DNA from: Ampullaceana balthica
Lineage: Eukaryota; Mollusca; Gastropoda; Lymnaeidae
Assembly: GCA_944989445.1 (NCBI GenBank)
Contig: CALYLW010000038.1
Location: 62,001 to 126,000 of the forward strand
DNA: 64,000 nt
Direction: 5' to 3'
In this document: piece after piece, positions 10,684 to 22,282 of the stretch
How positions within the stretch are numbered: position 1 is the first letter of the stretch
Layout of the letters: each line of letters opens with the position of its first letter
The notes under the pieces: generated by a model
What the model was told of the DNA's origin: nothing
The model's input: only the letters and a program-made list of their open reading frames with translations
Database searches by the model: none
Made by a program: the position numbers and the translations under genes

Positions 10684-11063
10684 GGGGCCGTCCATAAATG
10701 ACGTAACCCGCCTAGAGGAGGGGGAACACGCATTTGTGACGAGGGGGAGTTTTTTTTCCAAGAAATCAGACTTCACATAAAAAACGCGCAACTTTAATTA
10801 AAAGTCCATCTTTAATATTTGATATTTTTCAATTTATTTAATGACTTTTTCAATGGCTTCAAACGTGATACGATATTAGAGTGCAGCCTTACTTTAAATA
10901 CAATTAAATAACGAAAACTGATTTGAAAAATGTTAATTTTGTAAATTAATGTAAATTAATATGACATCATATTGGAAGATGTTTTTGTGACGAAGTGTGA
11001 CAAATGGGAGGGGGGGGGTAAAAATTGGTCAAAATCGCGTGACGTCATCTATGTACGGCCCCC
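10684..11063 (+). mobile_element. CRE-rich TIR element, copy F
   Basis: Left end GGGGCCGTCCATAAATGACG and right end CGTGACGTCATCTATGTACG. The interior is more diverged than in copies B and E but keeps AAAAGTCCATCTTTAATATT and ACGATATTAGAGTGCAGCCT. Only one intact TGACGTCA remains. Confidence 0.82.
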
Positions 11064-11500
11064 TATGTATGATACACACCACACCGGTATGTTTGAGCAA
11101 TGTTTCATTAACTAAGTAGAGTGCCAAAGTATCATTGGCATATCCAAGAATTCATCTTGTAATTCACCTGGAATTCATCAAGGTAATCAGAGAATCGATT
11201 CCTTCTTCTTTCAGCTGACGGAATTAAGGTTGGAACTTGTCTTCGCTGGATTCGAGAAATGCTTATTATTCTCCTGTTACAAATTGTCCGTTATGTCACC
11301 TTCAGATAAATCTACCACTCTGCAGAGTTTCTCAAACTGGTCAATGTTTCCAAGATTTATTTTGTCTTCTCCTGTCGTATAGCTTGGATAAAAAAATAAA
11401 TTCCCCGAGGCTATCTTGAAACCCAAAAGTTTTCGACTATTTTTTCCTGAAATTTCATGTTAAGCCTACCTATTTGGGTGTACTTATTGAAGTTATGTAT

Positions 11501-11737
11501 CTGCTGGATAGCAAAGTCAATAGTGTGCTCGCCTCACAAACTGAGGTGCGTGGGATCTAGCCCAATTTAAGTCACAATAGAATATGTTGATGAATGGCTA
11601 TGGCTCGAAAAATCCTCTGCTGACTTGGAGAGGAGGAGATGGGCGCCGCCAAGTCTACCAAGCCCCGAGGAAGTTCAAATGGAAAAATTAGAACCCACCT
11701 ACGACCACGAGGTTATGGGACACACACACACACAAAA
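11501..11737 (+). mobile_element. tRNA-headed SINE, family 2, copy 1
   Basis: The head GGATAGCAAAGTCAATAGTG has a weak B box (GTGGGATCTAGCCC). The body runs through CTCTGCTGACTTGGAGAGGA to CCTACGACCACGAGGTTATG and ends in a (CA)n tract. Other copies are at 55092-55320 (minus) and 60314-60530 (plus). Two short open frames over the body (11625-11837) are accidental. Confidence 0.7.
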
Positions 11738-12351
11738 GTATATACTAGATATTCTGCTCTTTTCTACCAAGCTGTGTCGTTCAAATGTACGAAAAGGTTA
11801 TGTTTTTCCTTTGGACTTCCAGGCACGGCTTGATTAAATCTTTCATTTCAAAGATAGGATTCAAAAAATTAATTCAAGACATATTTTTAATTTTAACTAC
11901 ATGTTTTTTTTTAAGTTAACTATTTAAGTTAGTGACCCCCCTCCACAGAAAACCCGGAATGACCGCGACAATGATACAACATTTTATTTTTAAAATAAAT
12001 TAGGCTTCAAATATTTTGATATATTTTCATTCCATAAGTTATAATGTTAAATGTTATTACCGCTACGAAAATTTTAAAGAGATTTTTTTTTAATAGACAT
12101 CTCAGTTTAGACTTACTTGTTTTGAAAATCCGTATTGCACATACCATTGAAAAAGAGCCCTAAAAGCGTGTTAAGATTTAGTCTTGTCCTTTATTCCATT
12201 TTTCATGATGTGTGTGGGTGTCGGCCCGAGGGGGGGGGAGGAGTTAATTAAGTCTAAAAATCTAAAAATATATTTTTGGCTTTTTTTTAAATTAAAGGAA
12301 TCCCATAAAATGTTGTTTGTTTTTTTAATTCTCAAGTTCATATTTATGAAT
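11738..12351. other. 3'-flank of the receptor gene
   Basis: This lies immediately downstream (minus sense) of the receptor stop and must contain its 3'UTR. A minus-strand AATAAA appears near 11985-11990 and is a candidate poly(A) signal. A patch TGTGTGGGTGTCGGCCCGAG with a G-run follows at 12210-12240. No other gene was seen. Confidence 0.4.
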
Positions 12352-15300
12352 TTATCTGAAAGATGAATCTCGCCTGATCCATTGCCATTTCACAACCAAC
12401 TTTAAAACGATACTCTTCCGTGCCACGAAACACAAGAACACAAACAAACCTTGGCAGCCATGAGCTAAGATATACACGATCCAAAGTTCGGGAACTTGAG
12501 TAAACAGAGCAATGAAGTAACACACACATCTGAGAGCCATAAGAAGTGTTAGATTTAGACAGATGAGAAATTGTCGAGATCCGCCCCTATATTCAGATGA
12601 ACTCAAATGGCGGAAAGCTACGCTCTTTCGAATGAGGGAAATAATAACAGCTAAACTGAGCAGTGACAAGAAAAGACACACAATGACTGGAATTCCAAAT
12701 ACAATTATGGCAGCTTTATGATTTCCAATCCAACAATTATTGTACTTTCCATATTCGATAGTGACGTAGTCCAGCTTGTCCAGTAAGAAACATACACCAG
12801 CTACAAGAATGGGAAAACACCAACATACTGTTGATATGAAATAAAAGACTTTGCTACCAGACGACTCAATTGGTTTGTAGTAGAGATTATACGCCAAATG
12901 GACTGACATAAACGCCAACCAAACAAATGACGAAATCCAAGCTGCGTGATGGAAGCTGGCAAATATTTCACAAGCCAAACCTGTTGGAACGTTGCTAAAT
13001 AAGAACAGAAAATGAGCGACTAATAGTGATACAGACATTGACAAAACTATTTTCCCAGGAACGTTGTTCCTTAATTCTGGAAGGAAACAGTAGACAAGAA
13101 AAACTAGCAACAAAGAGACGATTGATACAATAGAGGAAGCAATGGTACAATAATACTCTACGTCTGAACTTGGGGCCAAAATGCTACGGTCAGATGAAAT
13201 GATCAAACTGTGATCAGGTATATGATTGGAACAAATCAAAGCTCCTTTACTCGTTAAGATATAAGATGTGTTAGAGAAAGCCATAAATTTATCGCTACCA
13301 ATAATTTCTTCCACGGTTGTTTTAATTTGACTCAAATTGATTAGCCGGGTTAAGATATTAAACAACTGTTGTAGGAGCTCAACCCAATCTTCAATGTCTT
13401 CATCATCGACTTTGTGTGGAAGGATAAGTTCACCTCTAAAGATGAAAAACTCATTCCACTTGAGGCGTATGTAACTACCTTGAGGGCAATGGTCAGAGGT
13501 CAGAGGTGTAGTACACAGGGGTAAAGCTAAGCGTTGAAGCTTCAATTCTGGGACACTGTTCATGAACATATGGTACTCAGCATTGAACATCAGTTGACCA
13601 CTATTAGGCAGTTCTTGGTTATCCAGATAAAAATCAATAATGTCAATTGGAAGTCTGTCAGCTTGCACGACATATGTTTCTAGCGTCCTGTCAGGATCAC
13701 AGACAACATTTCCTTTTCTTGCTTCAGGAGAGGAGACTAATTCACCAAACCTTGATAGGGTAAGTTTGTTAAGTAAAAATCCTACATCATAGACTTCTAA
13801 AGCTAAATTCATGGTGATATTTTTCAGTACCATCTCCACGTACTGAAATGTAACTGGACTTTCAAGAATATAATAGACAGACAGCGAAAAAACATTTTTT
13901 TGGTTTCTTTCTTTACTCAATTGTATAATATTTTCATTTGATCCGTTAGTTGTGCCCATCACAAATTTTAAATTACCTGCAACATCCTGAGACTGACCAC
14001 ATTTGTTGAATTTATTTTTAAAATTTTTATTTTTTGTCCTTTTGTATTTACCCAGGCTTTCTTTAATCTCAATCACATTCGGCGTGTCTTCACTGACCTG
14101 AAAACAGCGCAAGACGTCGTCATGAACACACATTGCACTCTCTGTCATGTGTAGTTTATTGGTTTTGTTTTGCTCTCTCAGAAACTCCACCAGAAATTTA
14201 TAAAAATCCAGCGTTACTTCAGTAACGTTAAAAAAATCGGAATTTGATCGCATCGCTTTCCAAGTAAGAAGAACATCATTTAGAGAAGAAATGCATCTTT
14301 GATTTGAAGATTTGGTGCAGTTTAGTAGTTGTCGGCCTAGTGCCACGTTGTTTTCTTCAGAGGGCTTGAGATTTTCAAATTCAAGATACATATCAACATG
14401 GTCCCCTTGTATCATGAACGAAGAAAAACTTTCAGGTCTTGGATAGTTTAGAGTACGCCGCAAGTCACAAAAACTTCTGTTTGCATTTTTACCGTAACAG
14501 TGTACTTGGTGAAAACATTGTGTTCCGAGCTGAACCTTGTCATCGCCACAGAGTTGTGACTTTTCCCCCCTTAAAACCAGCCTGTCCTTTAAAATGCGAA
14601 ACGGCACATTATACGGATTCGAACCATATGTGTCACAGTGAAAAATTCGTTTCTTGAAATCAAAAAGTAATCGAAAACTGTATTTATTTTTTAATAAACC
14701 GATGGGGTTCTTGGTGACTGTAAAATCCCATTTTAAACAATCGTAATCTCTCATGTGTGAAAGAAAACTGTTTATGAAAGGAACGTAGCAATACGGATTC
14801 CAGAAGGCGAAAATCGGGAAGGAGGATCTCGAAATCGGGACTGTAATCAAAATTGGTTTGAAATATCTACGGCATAAAAGAAGTGACAAATTCGTTTTCG
14901 ATTCATCAGTTGAGTTTTCAAATGTCCTATTGAACTTAATATCTAATTGAGTGAGATTATGGAGTTTGCTAGGCTCTGCCATGCACATTCGAGTGTACTT
15001 ATAGTAATCAAGACTTACGACATCTTCGCACGTATAATTCTTGAGAATTTCGTAAAACTGTATTGGGGATGTTACGTTTGCATGTACTTTATGATCGTAG
15101 CAATTGAACTGAGTTCTGATGGATGACATTGATATTGGATCTATTCCATTACAAGCACCGCAAAAAACGTTAAAAAACAAAAATGTGGAGCCTGATTCCA
15201 TAAAAACCATATGCATGTACAGCAGAGGATTTTTGTCACGAGCGATGTAAGCGTCCTTACTGGGTTCTTCGCATCTCAGTTGAATGTCTTCCATCGAGAC

Positions 15301-15857
15301 ACCTCGAAAGTAAGGCAAGCTTTTTGAGCCTCGCACACAGATTTTATCATAAATTAGAGAAAATTTATGTCTGGTTTCTTCGTCCTTCCCACATTTTGTC
15401 ACCATCACTGATTTGAAAAAGTCCTCCCCAACACATGAAGATACTTCCATCCATTTCATGATCGTCATCAGCCTGACAACTTGGCTGGCGTTTGTGTACT
15501 TGGCCAAGGTCGCTTTGAACAAGTCACCGTCATTTTGTTCAGCAGAAACTGACAGACACTCGCCGTAGAAGTCCTCGCAACAGTCGCCGTACAACCAGCA
15601 AACGTAGTCGCAATAGCAATGGATTTGATTTCCTTCTTTGCCACATCGTCCCTGGCAGGATAGTGAAGGACAGTCACCGCGGTCTCTGATGTTCTCGAGA
15701 AAACTGTTAAAAGAATGGACTGGATGAAAACACGGAAGCGTTGGATTTCTTCTTTTGTCTTCTCTTGTAAAAGTGCACTTGTTTACGTTTTTGGGAGGTG
15801 TCTGATCTCCTGAAAACGAGTTGTTGCCTCCCTTGTCGCGTTGCTCTTGCGCGGCCA
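12352..15857 (-). CDS. Receptor exon 2: ectodomain and seven-helix domain
   Basis: The acceptor is TTATTGTTGGCAG just before TGGCCGCGCAAG (minus sense, first exon base 15857). The open frame is uninterrupted for about 1,168 residues to TAA at 12352-12354, unusually long for one animal exon. The frame's own upstream ATG (15873) lies inside intron sequence and lacks a full signal peptide, so it is not taken as the start. Confidence 0.85.
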
Positions 15858-18800
15858 CTGCCAACAATAACATTAAAAAAGTATATTACATTTTTAAAAA
15901 AATAATAATAATAATAATTAGTGCATGAATATAAATTAGGGTAAATTGTAGTGTTTCAGTAAGGCTGGTATCGAAGATTGTTTTCCTATATAAAAAGAAA
16001 CACTAAAACGAATTAAATGACATTTGAACACAGACGGTATTCAATAATTTATAACTACTCGATAACCAAATAAAAATCATAAGAAGTTTTTATTTCATAA
16101 AACATTGTGTATTTGGGGGTAAATGGGAAATATATTTGGCTGGAGTATGTTTAGTCTCTACACATTTGAGCCTTAAATAAAAACCTAAAGGCCTATTCCT
16201 CTTAAAAGTAATAAAGCAACATCAGAAAGTATAGCCTAAATACGGATATAGATTAAATTAATAAAAACAACCCGTAAAAAACCAAGTTTTTGACTATAAA
16301 TCCTTTACGTATGAGACGTAACTAAAAGAATGTTCATTATAACACGCAGCGCAAGACCATCCAAAAATACAAAATTGCAGTTGTGTCGTAAAACGTGTTT
16401 AATATAATGCGCACCGATCAGGAATAGGTTTATAAAAAGTGTTGTCAGTAAAATACGCACCTTATTGCGCGACAGAAAGGTTGTTCAATATAATACGCAC
16501 CGCGACGCTCTATCTCAAAAATAGCATGATACATAGGAATAAAAAAAATAATCTAAAAAATCAATAATTTAATTACGGTACATGCGATCGATCTGAAATT
16601 TTGATACATTGTTTTTATCATCGGTACGAAACTGCCTGCAAAATTTCAGCTCGCTATCTTGCGAGCAAGTGGGTTAAAAATCGATCAAAAGTTTTGGCGA
16701 CAAGCAAGCAAGCAAGCAAGCAAGCAAGGTCCGCCGCAGACACCACGAGTTAATATAAAGGATTTTAAAAAAGACAACTTCACTCTTTAATGTGGAACTA
16801 CACGAATGGTCGTGCTTCTTTCATGTTTGACCTGTATCTGCATGCTGAAAAATAATTAGCTAATATCTAACTTCAAGAATAGAATATTAATAAGTCTGTG
16901 TTTCACCCTCAGATATAGAACTAACAAAGCATGCAGAAATACTGCTCTCCAGGGACTCGCCCAACATGCCGGAAATCGCACTTTTCAAAAATGTTTGCAT
17001 TGCGAATTCTTCTCCCTTTATCTTTGATCATCTATATTTATACAAATTTTAAAAAAACGTAAAAAACCAAGTTTTTGACTATAAATCATTTATGTACGAG
17101 AAGTAACTAAAAGAATGTTCATTATAATCTAATAGGCAGCGCAAGACTATCCAACAATACAAAATTGTAGTTGTGTCGTAAAACATGTTCAATATAATGC
17201 GCACCGATCAGGAATATGTTTATAAAAAGTGTTGTCAATAAAATACGCACCTTATTGCGCGACAGAAAGGTTGTTCAATATAATGCGCACCCTTACACTC
17301 TATCTCAAAAATAACATGATACATAGGAATAAATAAAATAATCTAAAAAATCAATAATTCAATTACGGTACATGTGATCGATCTGAAATTTTGATACATT
17401 GTTTTTATCATCGGTACGTAACTGCCTGCACAAATTTCAGCTCGCTAGCTTACGAGGAAGTGGGTTAGAAATTGATCCAAAGTTTTGGCGACAAGCAAGG
17501 GTGCAAGGGTTCAAGGGTGCAAGCAAGCAGACACCACGAGTTAATATAAAGGATTTTTTAAAAATAAGGACGTCTATCCAACCAAAAATCACAGCGCCAG
17601 ATAATCAAGAATGATCGGTTTTGAAGATGGGGGGGGGTAGACAACCGAATGATAATTATATGGGATAGTTAACCATTAGCATGAACGAAAATTTCGATAG
17701 GGTCTAATTGTTCAGTTATTGTCAACTCACTAAATGTGGATCTTTACACCCTTACACTCTACTAAAATAACTGTCAATAATCTATTTATTCTTAATGTAC
17801 TAATGATTCTTGTGAACTATCTTCTGGTGTCAGCACATACACACACGCACACACAATATTTCTTTAGATTTCATGCAGATATTTTTTTCTTTAAACTGCT
17901 CCTATGCGCTATACACCATTGTGGATGAAAAGATTCCAAGGGCGATTGAAATAAGTGATCCGATTTTCAGCAAAATGAAACAAAATTCTATCTGGCTGAC
18001 ATTATCTTCAGTCTTCCAAGCAAAAGTCGAGGAGACAGATAGATGACTAAACCTAAGAAATAATGACGAATAGCATGGATGAACAGTGTTGGCTTTACGT
18101 ATTTGCTAAACAAGCTATAGCGTAGGGCCCCCGCCTTCTTGTGGGGCCCCCCGATTTTTAACAAATAAATAAGCCCAGCTATCCGAAAATCATATTTGGC
18201 ACTGACATAGAATATCTGGACTTCAAAGGGGCCCCCATATCTTATGTGGATGAATTTGAATGCATTCTGTTTTCCGTCAGTTTGTTTCGACCCCTTAATT
18301 TAACAGCTACTTAAAAGTAACACTTGTCCGTTGATGTTAGATTAAACACAATTGAATGAAATTAGTTTCATCTCAATGAAATGGATCATGACGTCATAGA
18401 TCGTTTTATGGATTTCTTCTTTCTAATGTTCTGTGAGGCCAAATCTAAAAAACGTCGCTACTTCCATTTTTAAACAAAAATACATTTAGGGGCCGTCCAT
18501 AAAGTACGTCACCCTATTTTTTAACCATTTTCAACCCCCCTCCCCCTGTCACAAATCTTAGGCGCCGCCCCCCTAAAGTACGTCACACTCACGAACAAAA
18601 AATGTGTTTTTATTAATATAATAATTAAAATTTAATATAAAACGCATTGACGTCACACATGGCCTGACCCCCCTTCCCCCCTGTCACACTTTATTACATC
18701 CCCCCCTCTGGAGCGTGACGTACTTTATGGACGGCCCCTTATTTGTTAAGCATGCCAAGGCACACATTATTTATTAGTGATTTTAATGTTCTATAAACCT

Positions 18801-19303
18801 GTGTCCCTTGATGGGACGCTAAGCTGTTTGAGATATGGGGGCCCTCTTGAAGTCCAGAAATTCTATGTCAGTGCCAAATATGAGGGAAAAAATCCGGGGG
18901 CCCCAAAGTAGGCGGGGTCCCTAAGCTATTTCTTGTTTAGCAAACAGGTAAGCCCGGGACTTAACACATTAGATTAAGAAAACTTTAAAACGAACTAACA
19001 AGTGTTTTTAAACATCTCGTCTCAATTTCTCAACTTAGCCATGCAATTTCAACCACCCCACCCCTAAAATCCACTTCAAAAAAATAAATGAAGTAAGTAT
19101 TTAAAGTAGAAAACCACGTGGTAGTATATTTGGCAATGAAGTAAGTTTTAAGAATCTTTCCTATATGTTAAAAAAACAAACATCAGATATAATTTCTTAC
19201 CGCCTTGGAGGCATGCGATGAGCATGTACAAAAACATGTAACTCATGCTTCGTCTTGAACAGGTGAACATGGCCAGAAGAGGCTCTCTCCTTTGTTGGAC
19301 CAT
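12352..19303 (-). CDS. Somatomedin-B/adhesion-like seven-transmembrane receptor (two coding exons)
   Basis: Coding exons are 19201-19303 and 12352-15857, joined across a 3,343-bp GT-AG intron (phase 1). The product is about 1,202 residues: signal peptide in residues 1-34, a Cys-rich somatomedin-B module at about 97-136 (CPSLSCQGRCG, CYCDYVCWLYGDCC, ECL), then a roughly 790-residue extracellular region with many Cys and N-x-S/T sites. Seven hydrophobic helices follow from about 930 to 1185 (IASSIVSIVSLLLVFLVYC, AWISSFVWLAFMSVHLAYN, CWCFPILVAGVCFL, AAIIVFGIPVIVCLFLSL), with a short basic tail. The helix pattern is that of secretin/adhesion-type class-B receptors. I see no canonical HL-T GPS cleavage motif before helix 1. 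Ligand unknown. The intron carries several transposons. A lineage-expanded orphan receptor is a reasonable reading. Confidence 0.85.
16266..17560 (-). repeat. Two direct copies of a Helitron-related repeat
   Basis: Copies 16266-16765 and 17048-17560 agree over almost their full length: CCCGTAAAAAACCAAG, TTTTTGACTATAAATC, repeated AATATAATGCGCACC motifs, TTACGGTACATG, and an end GAGTTAATATAAAGGATTTT. The first has (CAAG)n expanded near its end, and the second has the same place altered to CAAGGGTGCAAG. Their end modules match, in reverse, those of the tandem repeat at 37396-38442. Confidence 0.75.
18105..18965. repeat. Fold-back repeat with long inverted arms
   Basis: The left arm (about 18105-18255) and right arm (about 18810-18965) are inverted copies. 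TTGCTAAACAAG, TAGGGCCCCCGCCT, ATATTTGGCACTGACATAGA and GGGGCCCCCATATCT appear in the left arm and, complemented, in the right. The centre includes a nested TIR element at 18489-18738. The whole lies in the receptor intron and could form a long hairpin in the pre-mRNA. Confidence 0.7.
18489..18738. mobile_element. Short TIR element of the GTACGTCAC subfamily, copy G
   Basis: Ends are GGGGCCGTCCATAAAGTACG and GACGTACTTTATGGACGGCC, with TTA/TTA flanks (18486-18488 and 18739-18741). The core is C-rich tracts around an AT-rich middle. It is nested inside the fold-back repeat. Confidence 0.85.
19201..19303 (-). CDS. Receptor exon 1: signal peptide
   Basis: On the minus strand an ATG at 19303 opens a 34-codon reading frame plus one base, ending at GT donor GGCG|GTAAGAA. 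A later in-frame ATG gives the hydrophobic core MSYMFLYMLIACLQG, continued by V-AA-QEQ from exon 2, a textbook secretory signal and cleavage site. Which Met starts translation is open (positions 1, 12, 20 or 23). The phase match with exon 2 (G|TG) supports the join. Confidence 0.75.
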
Positions 19304-20330
19304 TTCTGTGTTAAAATGAAGCCCGCTTTTTAAAGCAATAGCTATTTGCTATTGAAGAAAGAAACATTTTATACCCTTTAAAGCCATATTTTTTAATTAT
19401 TTTTTTTAAATTATTTTTTTTAATGAGAAGTGTTATTAGCGGTAACTATATCAACAAACATTACCAACACTCACCCGGTGGTGTTTCAACACTTAGGTCT
19501 CCACAGCTCTCATTTCCGTTTCGGTTAATCCGACACGAGATTTGTTCATTCTATCGCATGTCGTGACGAAATTCAAACGTCTTCATACTGATACATTTTA
19601 ATAAATTCTTGTAATTCAAAGTTTTAACCAATGATCGTGCCTTGGTTTCAGTTACAGTTAATATATTTAAAGTCTATAATGACTTGGGGACGATATCAAC
19701 TGTCTCTTCGTTTTTTGGGTTGTTGTTTTTTTGGTTTCCAGACGGTCCACTACTAATGTTATTATGACATGACTCCGATATTGATAAAAATTGTGCGTTT
19801 GAAAATATGACAAACGTTTGTGGATCTGATGTGGTTTACACAACCTATCACTGCTTCACCTCCAAATGAATTGAGCGAATGACTCATATATATTTTTTAA
19901 TGAATGACTATTGCTGTCTTGTTTATCCCCATAACGCAGAATTAACCTATTACCTATAAATTGTTTATCAGGTCTTGGCCAATGTTTTACTTTTGAGTTT
20001 TCTTTATGGATGTCAAGACCAGTTAATGTATTTGAAACCATTTCAAATATTTGAGTACGAGTATAATAAGGGAGGAGAAGGAAGAAGAATATTTGAAAAT
20101 GCTCCTTATTTTTCGTACAGCGTCTATGTCATCAAGAATATAAACAATATAAAAGCCCAAGTCCCTGTTTGTCTCCATAACACTGAGGGACATAGTGGAA
20201 CAGTCCATAGCAGTTAAAAAGGAAAGGTATCATTTTGGTTTCGAAATTAACAGAGAGAGAGGTGTTTCTCGCCGTAAAATATTATATGACGTCAAATAAC
20301 CCAAACAATTAAAAAATACTTTGTGTACAT
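19304..20330. promoter_or_regulatory. Upstream flank of the receptor gene
   Basis: This is the region 5' of the receptor start on the minus strand and would contain its promoter. No clear TATA/initiator pair or CpG-rich zone was picked out. A TGACGTCA-like word (TATGACGTCAAAT) occurs at 20287. Open frames at 19856-20217 overlap on both strands and resemble nothing known. Confidence 0.3.
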
Positions 20331-20424
20331 TTCAGGAAGTTTAATATTTCTTATTTATCAAACAAGGATACGTTACTTGGGCTTTTGAAAAGAGTGGGCG
20401 CCGTAGGCGCCCTACAACCCCTAG
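20310..20424 (+). mobile_element. Helitron-like 3' end with GGGCGCC hairpin
   Basis: It contains ACTTTGTGTACATTTCAGGA and ACTTGGGCTTTTGAAAAG, then a 7-bp stem GGGCGCC-GTA-GGCGCCC (20396-20412) and CCTAG followed by TT. The same series occurs twice near 47080-47290. A stable hairpin about ten bases before CTAG|T is the Helitron 3' signature. The 5' end was not located. Confidence 0.55.
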
Positions 20425-21427
20425 TTAAAAAAATAATAATTTTGAAAATATAGCATAATTTTTATATATAACTATAAACATACGTTTTACAGGTTTGGTG
20501 ATAGCTGCCATGAAAAAATAAAACCCGTATTACTTATCAGATGTTCAAATTTTGCTACAACAACAGTCACACCAATCTGTCCAGAACCAACGAATTTTAA
20601 GTATTAAAACGAAATTTAAAACAGAGAAAAATTATACATTATCTTTGGTAGAATAATTACTATATTTGATTAGTCACGACATTTTAAAAGTGAAACTTTA
20701 GACTTGTGTCTACAGAAATCGTGTCCATTTAAAAAAAAATATTCGTCAACGATCTTGCAAATAACTATCGAGTTACTTGACACGCCTCAGGTGTTCTAAT
20801 TCCATTAGAAACTTCTAAGACAGAAGTAAGAAATGTTTTGAAATGATTTTTTTTTACAAAATATAAATCAGGAAAGTAGTTAAATACTTTCAAATATAAA
20901 TTTATTTTTCTTTTCAACATAAATTGTGTATTTTTTTTTAATTAGATAAGGTTATTGTAGAAACACATGAGAGGTTTCGACAGCTTCAAAATTCGAGGGG
21001 TTAAAAAACATTCGATTTTCTTACACCAGCTAATTCAATGCCACTCGGCGTTGATAACCAAACAAGAATAAGAGCATGTATCTCACGTGACATTGACTAA
21101 CAAGGAGTTTTGTTGAACTCACGGGCTATAATGATGAATTCAAGCCCACATGAATTAAAGTTTACTTATTACTATGTCAATTACTATACTCGAAGCTACC
21201 TTGGCTAATAAAATCATTTTACTTTGAATATTCCTTACAACTGCTATAAGTATGTTAAAATGCCATTTATTACAGATGCATCTCTTAAGTTAATATATAT
21301 ATATGATATATTATATACACACACACATATATATTATATTATATATGTGATTTACGAACAACATTGAGTAGACTAAGATTGCCTAATTGCTATTTTGGAT
21401 GAAATGTCTTTTAACATTACGAGCTTG
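20425..21427. other. Intergenic AT-rich, with a TA/CA microsatellite
   Basis: No gene seen. A run of alternating TA with a short CACACA segment lies at 21289-21351. Confidence 0.4.
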
Positions 21428-21774
21428 GGGGCCATCCATAAATGACGTTATGCAATTTTGGCCAATTTTTCACCCCTCCCCCCGTGTCACAAAAGTTAGA
21501 CCCCCCTCCAATATTACGTCACAAATCATTTTTTGTTGTTGTCATTTAAGTATTTATGTATAGTGTAGGCCTGCATTCTAATATAGCGTAACACGCATGA
21601 AGCCATGTAAAACGTCATTAAATGAATTGTAAGAAATCAAATAATTAAGTGGAAATTTTATTTTAAGTTGCGTGTTTTGATGTGACGTCACAATTCTTAA
21701 ACACCCCCTCAGTCTCCTTACAAATTTGTGACCCCTCCCCCCAGAGGTGCGTGTCGTCATTTATGGGTGGCCCC
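21428..21774 (-). mobile_element. CRE-rich TIR element, copy H (reverse orientation)
   Basis: Ends are GGGGGCCATCCATAAATGAC and GTCGTCATTTATGGGTGGCC, with a TTG/TTG target duplication (21425-21427 and 21775-21777), the most informative 3-bp duplication because it is not purely A/T. One interior TGACGTCA remains (GATGTGACGTCACA). Confidence 0.88.
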
Positions 21775-21794
21775 TTGGCTCAAGTACTGAAGTA

Positions 21795-21895
21795 ACAAGC
21801 TAACTTACATCTTATCTTATCTGTTACAGACGCTCCATCTATACAGAAGATTATTGCGTCCTACGCTTATCTATGGTTTGTGTCTAGTCCTGCAG
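21795..21895 (-). mobile_element. SINE family 1 tail fragment
   Basis: The reverse complement contains GACGCAATAATCTTCTGTAT, GGAGCGTCTG and TAACAGATAAGATAAGA, matching the 3' tail of the SINE at 8417-8702. The head is missing. Confidence 0.6.
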
Positions 21896-22282
21896 TCTTA
21901 TTAGAGTTTTAAATGTTGATAAAACTTTGTAAAAGGTAACAAGTCGATGAAATCTAAGCTACTTTTGTATTCTCCCGTTTTCCAAAACTCAAACCTACTC
22001 AAGGCTTCACTTTCAAAAATTGTCAATGTGGTATACCTGATTAATAGTAGACATTGTATTTTGTATCCTTAAACCAGTGTTTCTCAATCTGTGTGTCGCG
22101 ACACATTAGTGTGTCATGGGAGATTTACAGGTGTGTCGCGAGATTTAGTAAAAAAAATATTTAAAATTGCTAGGGTTCTGAGCTCTGAAGTTATTATGAA
22201 ATTTTAAAATAAAGCAAAAGAAAATGTTTTTTTTTAAAATAAATCAGCAACGAAATCAGTAATCACGTGTGTTTCGCGTGGG

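Larger units (their letters stand above)
15870..19200. other. Receptor intron 1 with repeats
   Basis: The intron begins GTAAGAAAT (minus sense, 19200) and ends at 15858. It contains two copies of a Helitron-related repeat (16266-16765 and 17048-17560), a tetranucleotide AGCA run (16703-16730), and a fold-back element (18105-18965) with a short TIR element nested inside. No second coding exon was recognised in it. Confidence 0.7.

Noticed and set aside
15858..15873. Use of the ATG at 15873 as receptor start
   Set aside because: It gives only MLLLA before the mature sequence and lies on the intron side of a strong acceptor; the 19303 exon supplies a real signal peptide in frame.
16703..16730. 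CAAG tetranucleotide array considered as a CRISPR-like or telomeric repeat
   Set aside because: A simple microsatellite expansion without spacers inside a known repeat copy; no CRISPR array exists in this window.
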